Positions 32,859 through 44,775 of a stretch of DNA of 64,000 nt are shown in pieces. The first letter of the stretch is position 1. Each line of letters starts with the position of its first letter. Made by a program: the position numbers and the translations under genes. Source of the DNA: Begonia masoniana (Eukaryota > Streptophyta > Magnoliopsida > Cucurbitales > Begoniaceae); contig CM039516.1 of NCBI GenBank assembly GCA_022432975.1, positions 32,583,737-32,647,736 on the forward strand, given 5' to 3'. The notes below the pieces were generated by a model, which was given only the letters and a program-made list of their open reading frames with translations, was not told where the DNA came from and made no database searches.

Positions 32859-35521
32859 TGTGACGACCCCAACCCCGTAGGGCCGCCACGGACTTGCCGT
32901 GACATAACAATTACCTAAGCCCTCGCATTTTTCACATAAACTTTTTCTCTTTCACTCGACACTTTAAAGAAAACGGACCTAGACAATTGACCCACCTCTA
33001 ACAACCTTTAGGGACTAACTTTGTCTTAAACATTAAACATTTGAGCGTAAAACATTTTGACTTTTAAAACATTTAATACTAGACTAAAACCATTAATAAC
33101 TTAAAACAAATAACCATTAAAGTAAAATCAGTAAAAAACAAAACACTAATAAAACCTATAAGTTCAAGAAAACAAACTGCGTGGATCGCTCTAAAAATCG
33201 AGCGTATCCATACCTGTTTTAAAATAACTAAACATTTAAAAATGCCCAAACAGTTCCAGTATATTCTCCAAAATAAAGACTTCACATTCTAAACAATCTA
33301 CTACCACTACGTCTACATCAAAGCTCGACTATTCATGCATTTTCTATCAAAGCATCTAATCCATATACTTAAACATTTTCATACATATACATCAACACTC
33401 GACTTATCATACAATTTTCTATCAAAACCTCTAATCCATGTACTTAAACATTTTCATAAACAAACCGACACGTAGACCTACTAACTAACAAGACTACCTC
33501 ACATCCATTCGACATACATCATTCAAGCCAAGCCAAAACACACCCCGTCGCCACGAGCACCATCCGTCGACCACCTGTTCTTTGTCATCAAGAGAAACTC
33601 TCACCTGTCACCTACATCATGCAACATAAACAGTAAGCCTAATGCTTAGTAAGGGGATGCACTATATGAATTTAAAACATTTTACTTAACATATGCAGTT
33701 TCTACAGTTTCATCGTACATAATCATTTCGTTTCGTTTCATCGTTCATATTCGTTTCGTTTCGTTTCATCATTCATATTCGTTTCGTTTCGTTTCGTTTC
33801 ATCATTCATATTCGTTTCGTTTCGTTTATCATTCATACATACATGTAATCCTCTACCAATGGAGGGCGGATTAGTTTCTCCATCTCTAGACGTTCCACAT
33901 ATAAATCTTTACCTGAAGGGTGAACCACTTCCTTCAGATATCATACATTTTCTGGACGTTCCACGATCTACATCTGAAGGGTGAACCACTTCCTTCAGAC
34001 ACTTTACATTTTCGTTTTACATCGTTGTCGTTTTTACGTTCAATTCCTGAAAACACATGCTAAAACATTTTCGTACTTTTCTAAAACATGATGCATGGGA
34101 AATCTATGTACGACATATCATCAAAACATATCCTCAAACAATTCACAACATACATAGACATATACTATTCTCAACAGACTTCTCAAACAACTAACATTCT
34201 AAGCTACCCGACTCATAAATCCCCACAATCAGAAAATCATCATCAGAGTAGTAAAACCTAACGTTGCCACGATGTAGGGCCTTAAGGGCCGGAAACCTAA
34301 CATCCACTTACCTGGCGTCCGTAGCTAGCCGAGCACCGTCCAACAGTCGTCTTCACCTAAAGCATTTCATAGCACGTCATTAGTATTAATCTAAATCATC
34401 CATTCCAAAGCTAAACGAAATCCCGAGCTAAAACAATCTTTTCAAAACTTTAGCTCATTTCGTTCGGACATAACTAAACTCTTATTTTCGTGAAAACATC
34501 TCTAATTACTATTTCTAGCCTAATCCAATTAAAACCTAATTAAATGGGCCACTAATTTTGGGTTCGGTAAAAACCGACCTAAAACTTCGAACGCGCGTAA
34601 CTTTCGCGTCGGTTATCGGAATCGAACGATTCCAGCGGCCACGTACTCCTCTAATAACCTATTTTAATCTGCCAAAATGAATTCTAAAACAATTACCCAA
34701 AACCAGGTCAAAAATCACAAAACCCGAAACTGCCCTTTTTCCCAAAATTTCACTTTTTCAATTTTTCATCAAAACTCTCTCAATTCCTCACTAATCTATC
34801 CTCCTAACATCCAATTAACATAAACTAACCTAAAAATCGGAGTTCCAATTCAGAAACCCGAATTGTCCTAAACCTAACCCACGGTTTTTCCCCAAATCCG
34901 AGCTCCTCTTTGCTCGGCAATCCATGCCAGCACCAAGCTCGGCCATTCACCGCAAAAAGCAACCTAAAAGGGCAGGTGGACGGAGCTCAATCGAGCTCGC
35001 CACCGTCGGCCATGAACAGAACAAAACAGGGAAGGAAACTCACCCTGTTTTCGGTCGAGTCTGGCGCGGAGAAGACCGAACCGAGCTCTGGTTCAGCTCG
35101 CCGGCGTCGGCACGTCAGAATGGCGGTCGGAGCTGTGGTCGCCGTCGGAGGGTCGCCGCTCCCTCGTCGCCTCTGTTCTTCGGCGTCGCGAGCTCGAGCT
35201 CGATGTATCAACAGAATGGTTTTCCATTCTGTTGATTTTTAATTATTATTATTAATAATAATAATTAATAATAATAATAATAAAATTAACCATTAATTAA
35301 CCCTCGTTTATCGTTTTTCCGACCATTTCGAATTTCATTAAATCTCATTATTAAATTGTAACCCACGGCTTACTTTCACTGGAAGTGCCCGAATCTAAAT
35401 TAATTAACCAATTAGGTTAACCAAATTTATTCACTTTTATTTTAAATTACTTAAAATCATTATTTTATTATTCTTTTATTTTCTCTCCAATTTTCCCTTT
35501 TAAAAATTCTCGGGCGTTACA
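32859..35521 (-). repeat. Element A 5' LTR
   Basis: 2663 bp, a near-identical copy of 27039-29716. Differences are mainly single substitutions concentrated in 34340-35120 and a shorter AAT microsatellite at 35243-35285. Confidence 0.93.
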
Positions 35522-36262
35522 ATACCCATCCAACCTACACTAAACAACATATTTACCAAGTATCCTCGATCAAATTAACTCATCTATGGTGTAGGCCGGA
35601 TCGGCCAAACAAAGTACGAAGACTTACCTCGGTTTCTCAGCACACCGAGCAATATCCGTGAGCTTTGTTCAACTAAACCAATTTATAACACACGGTGTTA
35701 AAACTGAGTCTAAACCAATCGGACTCTATTTAGTTCTGCTTATCTATCATAAACAACTCATTATCATCCAAAATTCTATAACCAATAATTTCTATCTTCA
35801 CGCAGCAAATTCAAACGAAACCCTAAGAAAGCTCTAGCTGATTAACAGCTTAGAAAAACCCGGATAATAACTTCCAAAATGTTAGAGACTTACCTAGGAT
35901 CGCGGTGGAAAAAGAAGGCGTGAAGAAAACCGATGATCGGAGTGAAACGTCGGTTGTCGGGAAAGAGAACGCGGAAGGGGGAAAAATCGCTAGAGAAAAG
36001 CTTTTCTCTCTCAGAAATTCATTAAGTGTCGAGGAAGAAAGAGGAGATTTGTGATTTTTATAAACAAATTGACTTTCTCAATTACCTTATTGCCCCTCTA
36101 CTTGATTACCTGTTTGTTTCATTACTTAAATCGTTATTTAGTTAGCGATTCGTTTTCTCCAAATTTTCTTATTTCACCATTAATTTCAACTTATTGTTAA
36201 GGCTCCATTAAAACTGCCAGTATTTATTGGAATAATAAAGTCCCGTAAAACCGGGTGTTACA

Positions 36263-36534
36263 TAATATGTAATTTAGTGAGATAAAGTTGAAAAAATGGA
36301 TAAAATTTTGTTTGTTTTATGACTCATCCATAGCTATAATTCCTGCATATTCAAATTATAATTTATACCCAATAGCTAGATCTAGATAATTATAGTACAA
36401 ACATAAAGTAAAGAGACATCAAATGAAATGAAATACAAATTATATTACGTCAAATGATAAGAAATATAAACTACAATACATAAAATGATACTATATTACA
36501 AATGTAAAGCAAAGTACATAAAATGAAATATAAA
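36263..36534. other. AT-rich flank between B and the F ORF
   Basis: No gene seen. AT-rich with short repeats of the type AAATGAAATATAAACTAC. It is probably the 3' untranslated part of element F on the minus strand, entered by B at 322/36263. Confidence 0.5.
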
Positions 36535-36884
36535 CTACACTACGAGTGGGACATTGCTGTCAGAGGCCTCCATCCAATGCGTGACTCTGTCATTCAGCTG
36601 TATGTTGGACAAGTTGACTTCCTCGACTCTGTTCATGAGGAAATCCATCATCTGCTCTATCCTTTCCCATCGCTGCTTCATCCTATCCCACTTCTGTTCC
36701 ATGGTGTCCAACATACTAGCTTCCTAATGGGACCATGGCAGTGCAGTGGCGTCCTCCATAGGTGCATCCCGAGATGTGGAGGCCCCCTTATCTCCCTTAT
36801 GCATCCAAGTTCGGTCGACTTCGACTAGGCCCATCCAAGTCAGATGAAGCCTGTCCAATAAATCAACGGATCTCTGTGCTCTCC
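36535..36884 (-). pseudogene. F transposon-protein ORF, C-terminal part
   Basis: The minus-strand frame enters at the E target duplication (TCTCC on plus, 36880-36884) and runs to a TAG at 36537-36535, with one earlier TAG at 36726-36724. It encodes a strongly heptad-like segment, TMEQKWDRMKQRWERIEQ and beyond, comparable to the coiled C-terminus of D ORF2. The frame is exactly continuous with 45858-46454 when E and one duplication copy are ignored. Confidence 0.75.
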
Positions 36885-38108
36885 TGACGTGGAATCAACC
36901 TGGAAAGATCCAAGTTAAACCCACAAATAAAGCAATTATGCTCGGTGCTCGGTATAGCCGAGAACACCCCAATTCAATGTGTAGAAAAGTAAGCTAATGA
37001 ATAGAAATTTAAACGAAATTTGACGTGAATATTATCTTATGAATGATGGTCCAAGATCCATGTGAATAATAAAAGACTATGCCACATAAAAAGTAAATGT
37101 GAAAACACAACCCTTGACTAGTCTGAAGAGCAACTGACACTCTCGGTTTATGATTCTTTCCAAGGAAAGGAACAACAGCGTTGGGGAAGAAACCACCTTC
37201 TTCTTAGTTCCTTCAATTGATTAGAGAGGAGAGAAAGATGGCATAAGAACCTACCAATCATTCTTAAACTTGGAGGCAATGGAGACACACTCCAATCGGT
37301 TGCAATGCAAATCTGATGCTCTCACCTTGAGGTGACAAACCCTTTTGGTATGGTAGTAAAACTATCCAATTTTTATTTCACCAAAACCTAATTACAAACT
37401 CCAATCACCATGCTTAAATATGATCTAAGGTGGCAAGGGAAAAAATCATGTTTGGAGCGTCCAAATCCAAAAGGAAGATCTCAGACGTTGTGCGTGCAGC
37501 TCTCTTTCAACCAACCGATGAGATGCCATCTTTGTATCGAAAGTGTGGCCTTTAACGGTAGATGGTCTTCAGCCTTTTTGAGGTGGGAATAAGCTGGTGG
37601 ATTTGAATTTGCTAAAGGAAAAATTCAAATTAAGACTTTGGTCTTGATCCATGTAATCATCTGCGGCCCAAATGCTTGCTCGATTTTATCCTTAAGTGTC
37701 GGGCTAGCTTCCGTGCTCCAATTGTGACTCAATGAGTTACAAGCCCTAGCCACCAAGATAGTCCTAACATACATCTATTTGTAAATTACTAATGCATACA
37801 ATAATATAAAGGCCAAGTATTTGCCCAAAATTACAATAAAAGTCAATGTTTGCAAACAAAAATTTAAAGTACTTGATTACATGGTCTTGCTTCCGAGAAG
37901 ACCAATTCCCCCTCGAATTTGAGTCGTTTCCATCCGTGACTCCCAAGTAACAACATGCAAGGGTTGATCCATGTTCACTGAGTTAGACTTCCACTCCAAG
38001 TCATTAAAGAAGTCTTCACCTACAAAAGAAAAGAACTTGTCAGCAAAAAGATTAATAAAAGCTCGAGCCTTAGTTTGTGATCGGGTAATGGGCCTTGGAG
38101 ACATATCA
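36885..38108 (-). repeat. Element E left LTR (3' LTR) containing the pol C-terminus
   Basis: It begins TGACGTGGAATC, against TGTGGAATC in the right LTR, an apparent 2-bp insertion, and ends GACATATCA. The minus-strand pol frame continues into it (DDMSPRPITRSQTKARAF and FSFVGEDFFNDLEW, 38140-37877), so the polyprotein end is LTR-encoded. The right LTR lacks about 150 bp present here around 37810-37965. Confidence 0.85.
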
Positions 38109-38121
38109 TCCTCCCCAAGTG
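38109..38121 (-). other. Polypurine tract of element E
   Basis: The minus strand reads CTTGGGGAGGA directly before TGATATGTCTCC of the LTR. Confidence 0.8.
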
Positions 38122-38338
38122 ATTGAGGATTTGACCTCAAATCTATTGAGTTGACCTCCTCATCATTAAATTTGTCAACATATGGTGATCGATCATGGAC
38201 GTTATTAGTTGTCGATTCCCCATAATCTTCTGGTAATTCTATCTTATAGGCATTATTATTAATGTGCTTTAGAAACTTAAAGGGGTCGTCGGCTCTAGGG
38301 AGAATCTTTGATTTACACTTAGTAAGAAACTGTTCTTT

Positions 38339-39264
38339 TCACAAATATAGCCAAACTAGATCTCCCTCATTGAATATTACCTCCTTACGACCCTTGTTGA
38401 CTTGCTTAGCGTATCCTTCATTCTTCTTCTCTATGGTCTTATGCACAGATTCATGTAACTTCTTTATTTGTGCTGCCTTGTTGGCTCCTATTGGATTTAC
38501 TAAGTCCTTCATAGGTAAGGGTACTAGGTCCAGTGGCGTGGAGGGGTTAAAACCATACACTACTTCGAATGAGGTTTTTTGCATAGTGGAATAGACACTC
38601 CGATTGTAGGCAAATTCTATATGTGGTAGTAGGGTATCCCAATCAGTCAATCTTTTCCCAATAACACTACGTAGAATGGTGTTTAACATTCTGTTGACCA
38701 CTTCTGTTTGGCCGTCCGTTTGAGGATGGAAGGATGTACTATAAAGTAGTTTAGTTCCCATCTTTTTCCATAACGCATTCCAAAATAAACTCAAAAACTT
38801 AGTGTCGCTCTATCTGACACTATGGTGTGGGGAATTCCATGAAGTTTAACTATCTCTTTAAAGTATAGATCAGCGATAGAAATAGATTCATCCATCTTAG
38901 CACAAGGAATAAAATGTGTCATCTTTAAAAAATGGTCCACGAATACCATTATGGCATCCTTGCTTCCAGCAGTCCGTGGAAGACCTAAAATGAAATCCAT
39001 ATTGATCTCTACCCAATGATGAGTTGGTACAGGCAGAGGAAGATACAATCCTTGGGGTAAGACTATACTTTTTACCTTTTTACAAACAATGTGTTGTTCG
39101 ACAAGACGATGTACATCACGTATCATGTGAGGCCAAAAAAAATGCTCTTTCAAGATATCTTTAGTCTCTCCAAAATGGCATGATAAGCCTCTGCTATAAG
39201 TTTCCTTAACAAGATATCTCCTTAAACTCCCATCGGGAATGCATAACTTGCCTCGTTTAAACAC
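38339..39264 (-). pseudogene. E integrase
   Basis: 39264-38791 carries the zinc-binding region (CHFGETKDILKEHFFWPHM, then C-x2-type VCKK) and the first Asp (HHWVEINMDFILGLPRT), reaching SDRATLSF. After a frameshift near 38792 the frame 38794-38339 continues with FHPQTDGQTEVVNRML (catalytic Glu), LPHIEFAYNRSVYST and GFNPSTPLDL. The end reads NEGDLVWLYL followed by a stop, with the remaining tail running into the LTR. Confidence 0.85.
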
Positions 39265-40056
39265 ATAACCATCCTTAATGGAATAATCTCCTTCAGCTTT
39301 GGTCAGACACTTAATATAATAGGGTCCAAAGTATGAATCTGATCCATAGCTATCATTTATCCATGCTAAACCGAAAAATCTAGTTCCTAGCTAAGTTAGA
39401 AGAAAATGTCTTATAAACAGTGCATCTGCCACTACATTGGTTTTGTCCTTCACATACTTAATGATATAAGGAAATTTTTCCAAGAATTCCACTTATTTCG
39501 CATGTCTCTTGTTTAACTTATCCTGACTTCTGATATGTTTCAAGGCCTGGTGATCCGTGTGGATAACGAATTCCTTTGACAAGTGATAGTGTTGCCATTC
39601 CACGAGGGCTCGTATAACGACATAGAATTCTTTGTCATATGTTGAGTAGTTAAGAACTGCTCCCTTAAACTTCTCACTAAAGTATGCAAGTGGCCTTACC
39701 TCTTGTATGAGAACGACCCCGATGCCAACTCCCGATGCATCACTCTTGATCTCAAAGACCTTGTTGAAATCAGTAAGTGCTAAAACAAGCTAGTTGCAAA
39801 GATTTTCCTTTATCAGCTCAAAACTAAGCTGACACTCTGGGTTCCAATCAAATCCTCTACCATTTTTGGTGCAATTTGTGATGGGGGCTATGATGGAACT
39901 GAAATCCCTAATAAACCTCCTGTAAAATTAGGCTAAGCTGTGAAAGCTATGTACTTCTGTCATTAACTTAGGGGTAGGCCAGTCCTTAATGACATTGATT
40001 TTATCTTCATCGGCCTCTATTCCATTTTTGGTAATAATGAATCTTAGAAAATACAT
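39265..40056 (-). pseudogene. E RT connection and RNase H, heavily decayed
   Basis: No long ORF, but short in-frame stretches in the minus strand correspond to RT thumb and RNase H, for example the region near 39540-39560 encoding the HTDHQALK type of motif. It lies between readable RT and integrase, so the identity rests mainly on position. Confidence 0.6.
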
Positions 40057-40926
40057 CTACCCATGGGTGAAAGAACATTTCTTAAGATTGCCGAATAGTT
40101 TGGCAATTCTTTGGGTCTGGAATAAAGCGCTTATGTGGGGTAGGTGTGTGGGAAGGTCTAAGCTGTAAACCAAAATATCGTCAAAATATACGACCAAAAA
40201 TTTCCCTAAGAATTCTTTAAGCACATGGTGCATGAGGCGCATGAAGGTACTAGGCGCATTGGTTAGCATAAAGAGCATGATCATCAATTCAAACAGCTCA
40301 TACTTGGTCTTAAAGGCTGGTTTCCACTCATCGTCTTCTTTCATCCTAATCTGATGGTACCCGCTCTTAAGGTCCACCTTCGAAAATATAGTTGCTCCAC
40401 CGAGCTTATCCAACATATCCTCGAGCCGTGGAATGAGAAACCTATACTTGGTGGTGATTTGATTAATAGCTCTGCTATCAACACACATTCTCATTGTTTC
40501 ATCATTCTTTGGAACTAATAAGGTTGGCACTGCACATGGGCTCATCGACTCTCTAATATAACCTTTATCTAATTAGTCATGTACTTGAATTTGTAATTCC
40601 TTGGTCTCCTTTGGGTTCATCCTGTAGGATGGTCGGTTAGTAACATAACCCCTGGTTGTAGATCTATTTGGTGTTCTATACCACGTAGATGTGGTAATCT
40701 TGATGACATCTCTTTCGGGAAAAATATATTGAAATTGCTTGAATAAATTTTGAACTGGAATATTTATATCTCCTAATTCTAAAACTCTATCTTTAAACAT
40801 AACCATGATAAAATAATCTCCTTTTAGCATAGATGCTTCTAGTTCTCCTTTGGTCATGAAGAGACTTACCTTATTTTTCTCTTCTCTTCTAGTCACATCG
40901 TCCTTAGCTATTTGTTTGGGTGTCAT
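40057..40926 (-). pseudogene. E reverse transcriptase
   Basis: 40926-40573 is the linker before RT (YRMNPKETKELQIQVHD). 40545-40057 is [39 protein letters not shown] and [11 protein letters not shown] with the catalytic Asp pair. A stop separates the two frames. Substitutions such as LFMLTNAPS for PFGLTNAPS show decay. Confidence 0.87.
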
Positions 40927-40965
40927 GGGTGCCAGTCTAATGGTTTTACCACCAAACTTCCAAGA

Positions 40966-42324
40966 TTATTGGTTTAAAAATCCATCATGGTTTACTTTTC
41001 TGTCATATTGCCATGGTCGCCCTAAAAGTAAGTGGCTCGCATTCATTGGAATCACGTCACAACGGACAAAATCCTTATACTTTCCAATAGTGAATTCGAT
41101 AGTCACTTGCTTGATTACTTTAACGTCATTCCTGTCATCTAACCATCTTAACTTGAAGGGGTGGGGATGTGTAGTTGTCTCTGAACCTAATTTAGTGACC
41201 ATTTCCTTGGAAGCTACGTTGGTACAGCTTCTTCCGTCGATTATTAATGAACACAACTTATCCTTGACCAAACATTGACTGTGAAAGATGTTCTCACGTT
41301 GACAGTCTTCCTTTAGGTTCTTTGATATAAGGACTTAACGAACAATCATCAATAGAGATCCTTTGGGAGCTTGAAAAACTTCATCGTCAGATTCACTTCT
41401 TTCCTCCATTCTACTTCTTCATGATTGTCCTCACCTTCAAGTTCTCCAGTAGCTTCCTTGATTACCGTGGTATGATGGTTTGGACAATCAGCCATATAAT
41501 CACTTGAACTTAAACACTTGAAACACTTGATGTTGGTTTGTTAGTATCTTCTTTGACAAACTTGCTACTTGTATCTTTAGGAGTTCAATTACAAGTAAAA
41601 AGCTTCTTTCCATCAGACTTAGTAATAGCCTTGTTGTTTTCCTATGGTTTAGTGTAAACTTGGGGTTATAGCTGGTTTTCTTCTTCCTCTTAAGTTGTCT
41701 CTCAACCTTTAAGCCCAATTGTACGACCAAGTCCAATGAATCCAGGGGTACAACTCCACTATGCCTCCAATTTCTCAGTTTAGTCCACGTATAAACCTAA
41801 CTATCACTTGTTCCTCTAGTTCTTCTAATCCTCCACAAATTTTGAGTGTCTCAAATTCCATGAGATACTCCTCAACTGATTGACTGTCCTGTATGAGGTT
41901 ATGCATTTGTAGGAATAATTCTTGTTTGTATTGACTAGGAATAAACCTCTTCCTCATGAGATTTCTCATAGCCCTCCAAGTGGTGATGGGGATATCTCCA
42001 ACCCATATCTTTTAAGCATTTAGGTTAGCCCATCAAAGTGCGGCATAACCTGAAAGTTCAACTACACCATTTGTAGTTTAACTTTATATGAGTATTGATA
42101 GTAGTCGAATACCTTCTCGACTTTCTCTAACCAATCTAGGAAGATGTCGCCATCACACGTTCCATTGAATGAGGGGATAAACATCTTGATGCTCTTAAGG
42201 TTTTCATTGTCTCTTCGTCGGTTAGAACAAAAATTCTCTTCTTCGTCCAAAGTCCATTCATCATCTTCAAAGTATTTATGGCCTTGGTTCCTTCTCCTAG
42301 GGTTTTCAGTCCATTCATCATCAA
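40966..42324 (-). pseudogene. E gag and protease region
   Basis: 42250-42062 and 41969-41775 carry the gag core (FNGTCDGDIFLDWLEKVEKVF, MRKRFIPSQYKQELFLQ) in separate frames. 41736-41500 is a basic linker, without a complete zinc knuckle that I can see. 41271-40966 is the protease-like segment with the IIDGRSCTNVASKEMV and SHLLLGRPWQYDR motifs typical of chromoviruses. The catalytic DSGAS-like site is represented by DGRSCT, the normal form in this group. Confidence 0.78.
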
Positions 42325-43400
42325 AAGATCATTGGTTTTGAAATCTTCTCTTAGATGTGCTCTCTTGAGATGGAAAAGGTTCTTGGTTTGGAAATCTTTT
42401 CATAGGGCTCCTAGGGTTTTTGTTCCTCCTTTTTGGTGTGGTTTCTTGAAATGGTTCTCTATGATTGTTATGCCTTAAGTTCTTTATAGCATTTTAAAAT
42501 CTTAGGCTCATGTCATTGTGTTGTTTGTCTAACTTACTAAACAATCCATTCATTTGTCCATGCATGCTAGACTCTCTCTCTTGGTGGGTGTGAGTCTCAA
42601 TTTGGGGTATTTCCTTGCCACATAATTGTTCATGATTAATATTATAATTAATATCACTCCTTGTTATATTTATGGAACTACTGATTTCCTAAGTTTAAGG
42701 AATGTCTTAGAAGATAGTAATAGGAAAGGGTGTGATTATTGATTCGGACAATAATTAGATTGTCAATTAGTTTCTTGGTAAGGTAATTATCCAAAATTCT
42801 TGGGGATCTTCCAATTATAAATTTTAATGACACTGCTTACTTTCCTAAAATATTAGATGATTTGTTTGTGGTTTTCTCACTCAATGTTTTAGGAAATAAA
42901 ATTTTCGGATGTGCACAAAAAAGAATTTATTGATTAATGCTTGATTAGGAAAACTTTTAATGTATCAATCTTTAATAATCTAACAATTTGCAGAATAAAT
43001 AATCCAAAATTTTAGCAAATCTGATAAACAATCAATAAGATGAATTAATTTGCTAGAATTTTAAGCCCAATAATCGGATCAAAATTGTTAGAACCTTAGG
43101 TTTAGAAACCTTCCTCGGTTTTTGCTATCAACCGATTAGAACAAAATCTTACAATATAAATGTGTGATAATAGTGATCATGCAAATCTAACTAAGCACAA
43201 ATAAGAATCCTTCTAATTTGGTTAATAATCTTAGCTAACAATATTTTAACCAATAGAATGATATGGAATAGCCTAAGGTTTAGAAACTCTCCTCAGCCGC
43301 TTGAAATTTTTTTACTGATTATGAATCCTTAAACACTCCAATCACAATATGCAATAATCATTCAAAACACACCAAAATATGCACAATGGAAGCACCTTGT
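42325..43400 (-). other. E leader region upstream of gag
   Basis: No convincing ORF. AT-rich sequence between the gag start and the first PBS; it contains short remnants resembling the gag N-terminus at 42325-42480 and nothing else I recognise. Confidence 0.5.
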
Positions 43401-43412
43401 GCTCTGATTCCA
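43401..43412 (-). other. Inner primer-binding site of E
   Basis: The minus strand reads TGGAATCAGAGC, one mismatch to the initiator tRNA-Met complement, 2 nt from the inner LTR at 43415. Confidence 0.75.
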
Positions 43413-43414
43413 GA

Positions 43415-44757
43415 TGATATGCCAAAGACCTGCAAATTTAAGGTTATTCAACAAAACAAAAGGATAGTCGGTATTATCGGCTCAATCCGATAACACTCCA
43501 AAGCAACTAGTATATCTTCAAGAAATAAATATCAAATAATCAATCACTTCAAAGACGAAATGTTACCTTATGCGTGGAGATTATAACCTGAAAGTTTCAA
43601 GCAAAAAAATGTAACACAAAAAAGATAAACAAAGAAACCCATGGTTGGTCTTATAAGCAACCTAGAGCACTTTCGGGTGATGTTACTTTCCAAGGAGAGT
43701 AACAACAGCACTTGGGCTATGATTAACACATTTTATGTTCTTTTCCAACCCTAGAGAATTTGGAGAGAAAAGATGCAAATAAGAGCTTACAAGAAACCAA
43801 TATCTTGAAGCAATGGAGGCACACTTCACTCGGCTAAGAAACCACCAAGGCACTAACCTTGGAAACCGAAACTGCTTGAGTCTTAGGGAAAAACAAGCCA
43901 AATTTTATTGAGCCAAAAAACTTAATACAATGTTTTCAAAAGATTAATAAATAGTCCTATAGGTGGTGTAGGGTTTTGGCTTGCAAATAAAGTGAAAATC
44001 TGTGGATTTGATCAAGGTCGTGCACGCGGATGTTCCTCTATTTTCAACCGTTGAGATGATGCCCATGCAAGGTAAGTTGTCTTGATTCCCTGAGGGGAGA
44101 ATGAGCTGTAAAGATTAGAAATTGAAAGGTGCAAATGTGCGTTGCTTCACTCAAAAGGGGCAAGGCCTTCAAAATGGTTGTGCAAGTTTGAATGCACGCT
44201 TCTCCTCAATTAATGGTCGGGCCTTCAAATGTATATGCGCCTTGAATGGTGATTGGTCCATCTATTTGGGATTAAGGCTTGGTTCAATTAAGTTAGAGGG
44301 CTAGTATGAGCACGCCCCCTCTTCATTTGTAATGGTAGGGCCTTCTTCTGTGTGTCCTTCATACTGTTGCTCATTAAGTAAGCAAGCCGCGCACTTTCTT
44401 CATATTTCGAATGCCTTAAGTCTTCACCACCCACTAATCCTAACATTCATTTAATGCATCCATGAAAAAATATAAGGCTAATGTTTTGCCAACAATAACA
44501 ATGTTTGCCAAAAGTAATAAAAGTAAATTGGTCACATCAATTTGTCTCCGGGAAGATAAATTCCCTCTTGAGAAGATCCAGCACTTGGGTCCTAAGTAAT
44601 CACATGCTTGGGTTTGTTGATATCTTGAGAGGCTAGATTCCACTGTAAGCGTTTGAAGAGTTCCTCACTTGCAATAATAGCAAACTTATCAATAAAAATA
44701 TCAGTTAGTGAGGGAGCTTGGGTTTGAGATCGGGTTAATTGCCTTATAGGAACATCA
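43415..44757 (-). repeat. Inner LTR of E, from a related but different family
   Basis: It runs TGATATGCC to GGAACATCA on the plus strand, 1343 bp. It is only distantly similar to the outer E LTRs but has the same plan, including an encoded pol tail (QLTRSQTQAPSLTD, 44855-44592). It carries its own PBS on one side and the outer PBS on the other, with no target duplication, so it is not a simple solo-LTR insertion. Confidence 0.75.
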
Positions 44758-44758
44758 T

Positions 44759-44770
44759 GCTCTGATACCA
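44759..44770 (-). other. Outer primer-binding site of E
   Basis: The minus strand reads TGGTATCAGAGC, a perfect match to the initiator tRNA-Met complement, five nt from the right LTR (44776). Confidence 0.85.
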
Positions 44771-44775
44771 AATAA

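Larger units (their letters stand above)
27039..35521 (-). mobile_element. Element A: young gag-only LTR retrotransposon (TR-GAG type)
   Basis: LTRs are 27039-29716 and 32859-35521, TGTGACGACC to CGGGCGTTACA on the plus strand, flanked by ATACC (27034-27038, 35522-35526). PBS and PPT are in place for minus-strand coding. The 3.1-kb interior has one intact gag and no protease, RT, RNase H or integrase. Such gag-only elements are known in plants as TR-GAGs; they would need pol from a relative. The LTRs differ by only about 14 substitutions in 2.66 kb by eye, the lowest divergence in the window. Confidence 0.95.
323..36262 (-). mobile_element. Element B: Tekay-like Ty3/gypsy retrotransposon, broken up by four nested insertions
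   Basis: The left end reads TGTAACGACCC and the right end GGGTGTTACA. Both LTRs can be followed as homologous blocks once the insertions are removed: 323-508 matches 25377-25560, and 6790-8456 matches 26202-27038 plus 35527-36262. The flanks TAATG (318-322) and TAATA (36263-36267) are a degraded 5-bp target duplication. Coding order on the minus strand is gag, protease, reverse transcriptase, RNase H, integrase, chromodomain-like tail, which is the Tekay/Del chromovirus order. Inserted later are A' (509-3254), C (4344-6784), D (10608-22879) and A (27039-35521). Without them B is roughly 11 kb. LTR identity by eye is about 95-96%. Confidence 0.88.
25377..36262 (-). repeat. Element B right LTR (its 5' LTR), split by element A
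   Basis: B sequence is 25377-27038 and 35527-36262, about 2.4 kb in total. It starts TGTAATGACCC and ends GGGTGTTACA on the plus strand. The two halves join across element A exactly as in the undisturbed left copy around 7722. It contains the repeat island described next and the two halves of the spliced module. Confidence 0.88.

Noticed and set aside
36523..36828. 101-residue plus-strand ORF
   Set aside because: It is the antisense of the coiled-coil part of the F ORF on the minus strand, which has the recognisable heptads.
43415..44757. Simple solo-LTR insertion in E
   Set aside because: No target duplication, and the inner LTR is followed by its own PBS, which a solo LTR would not carry.
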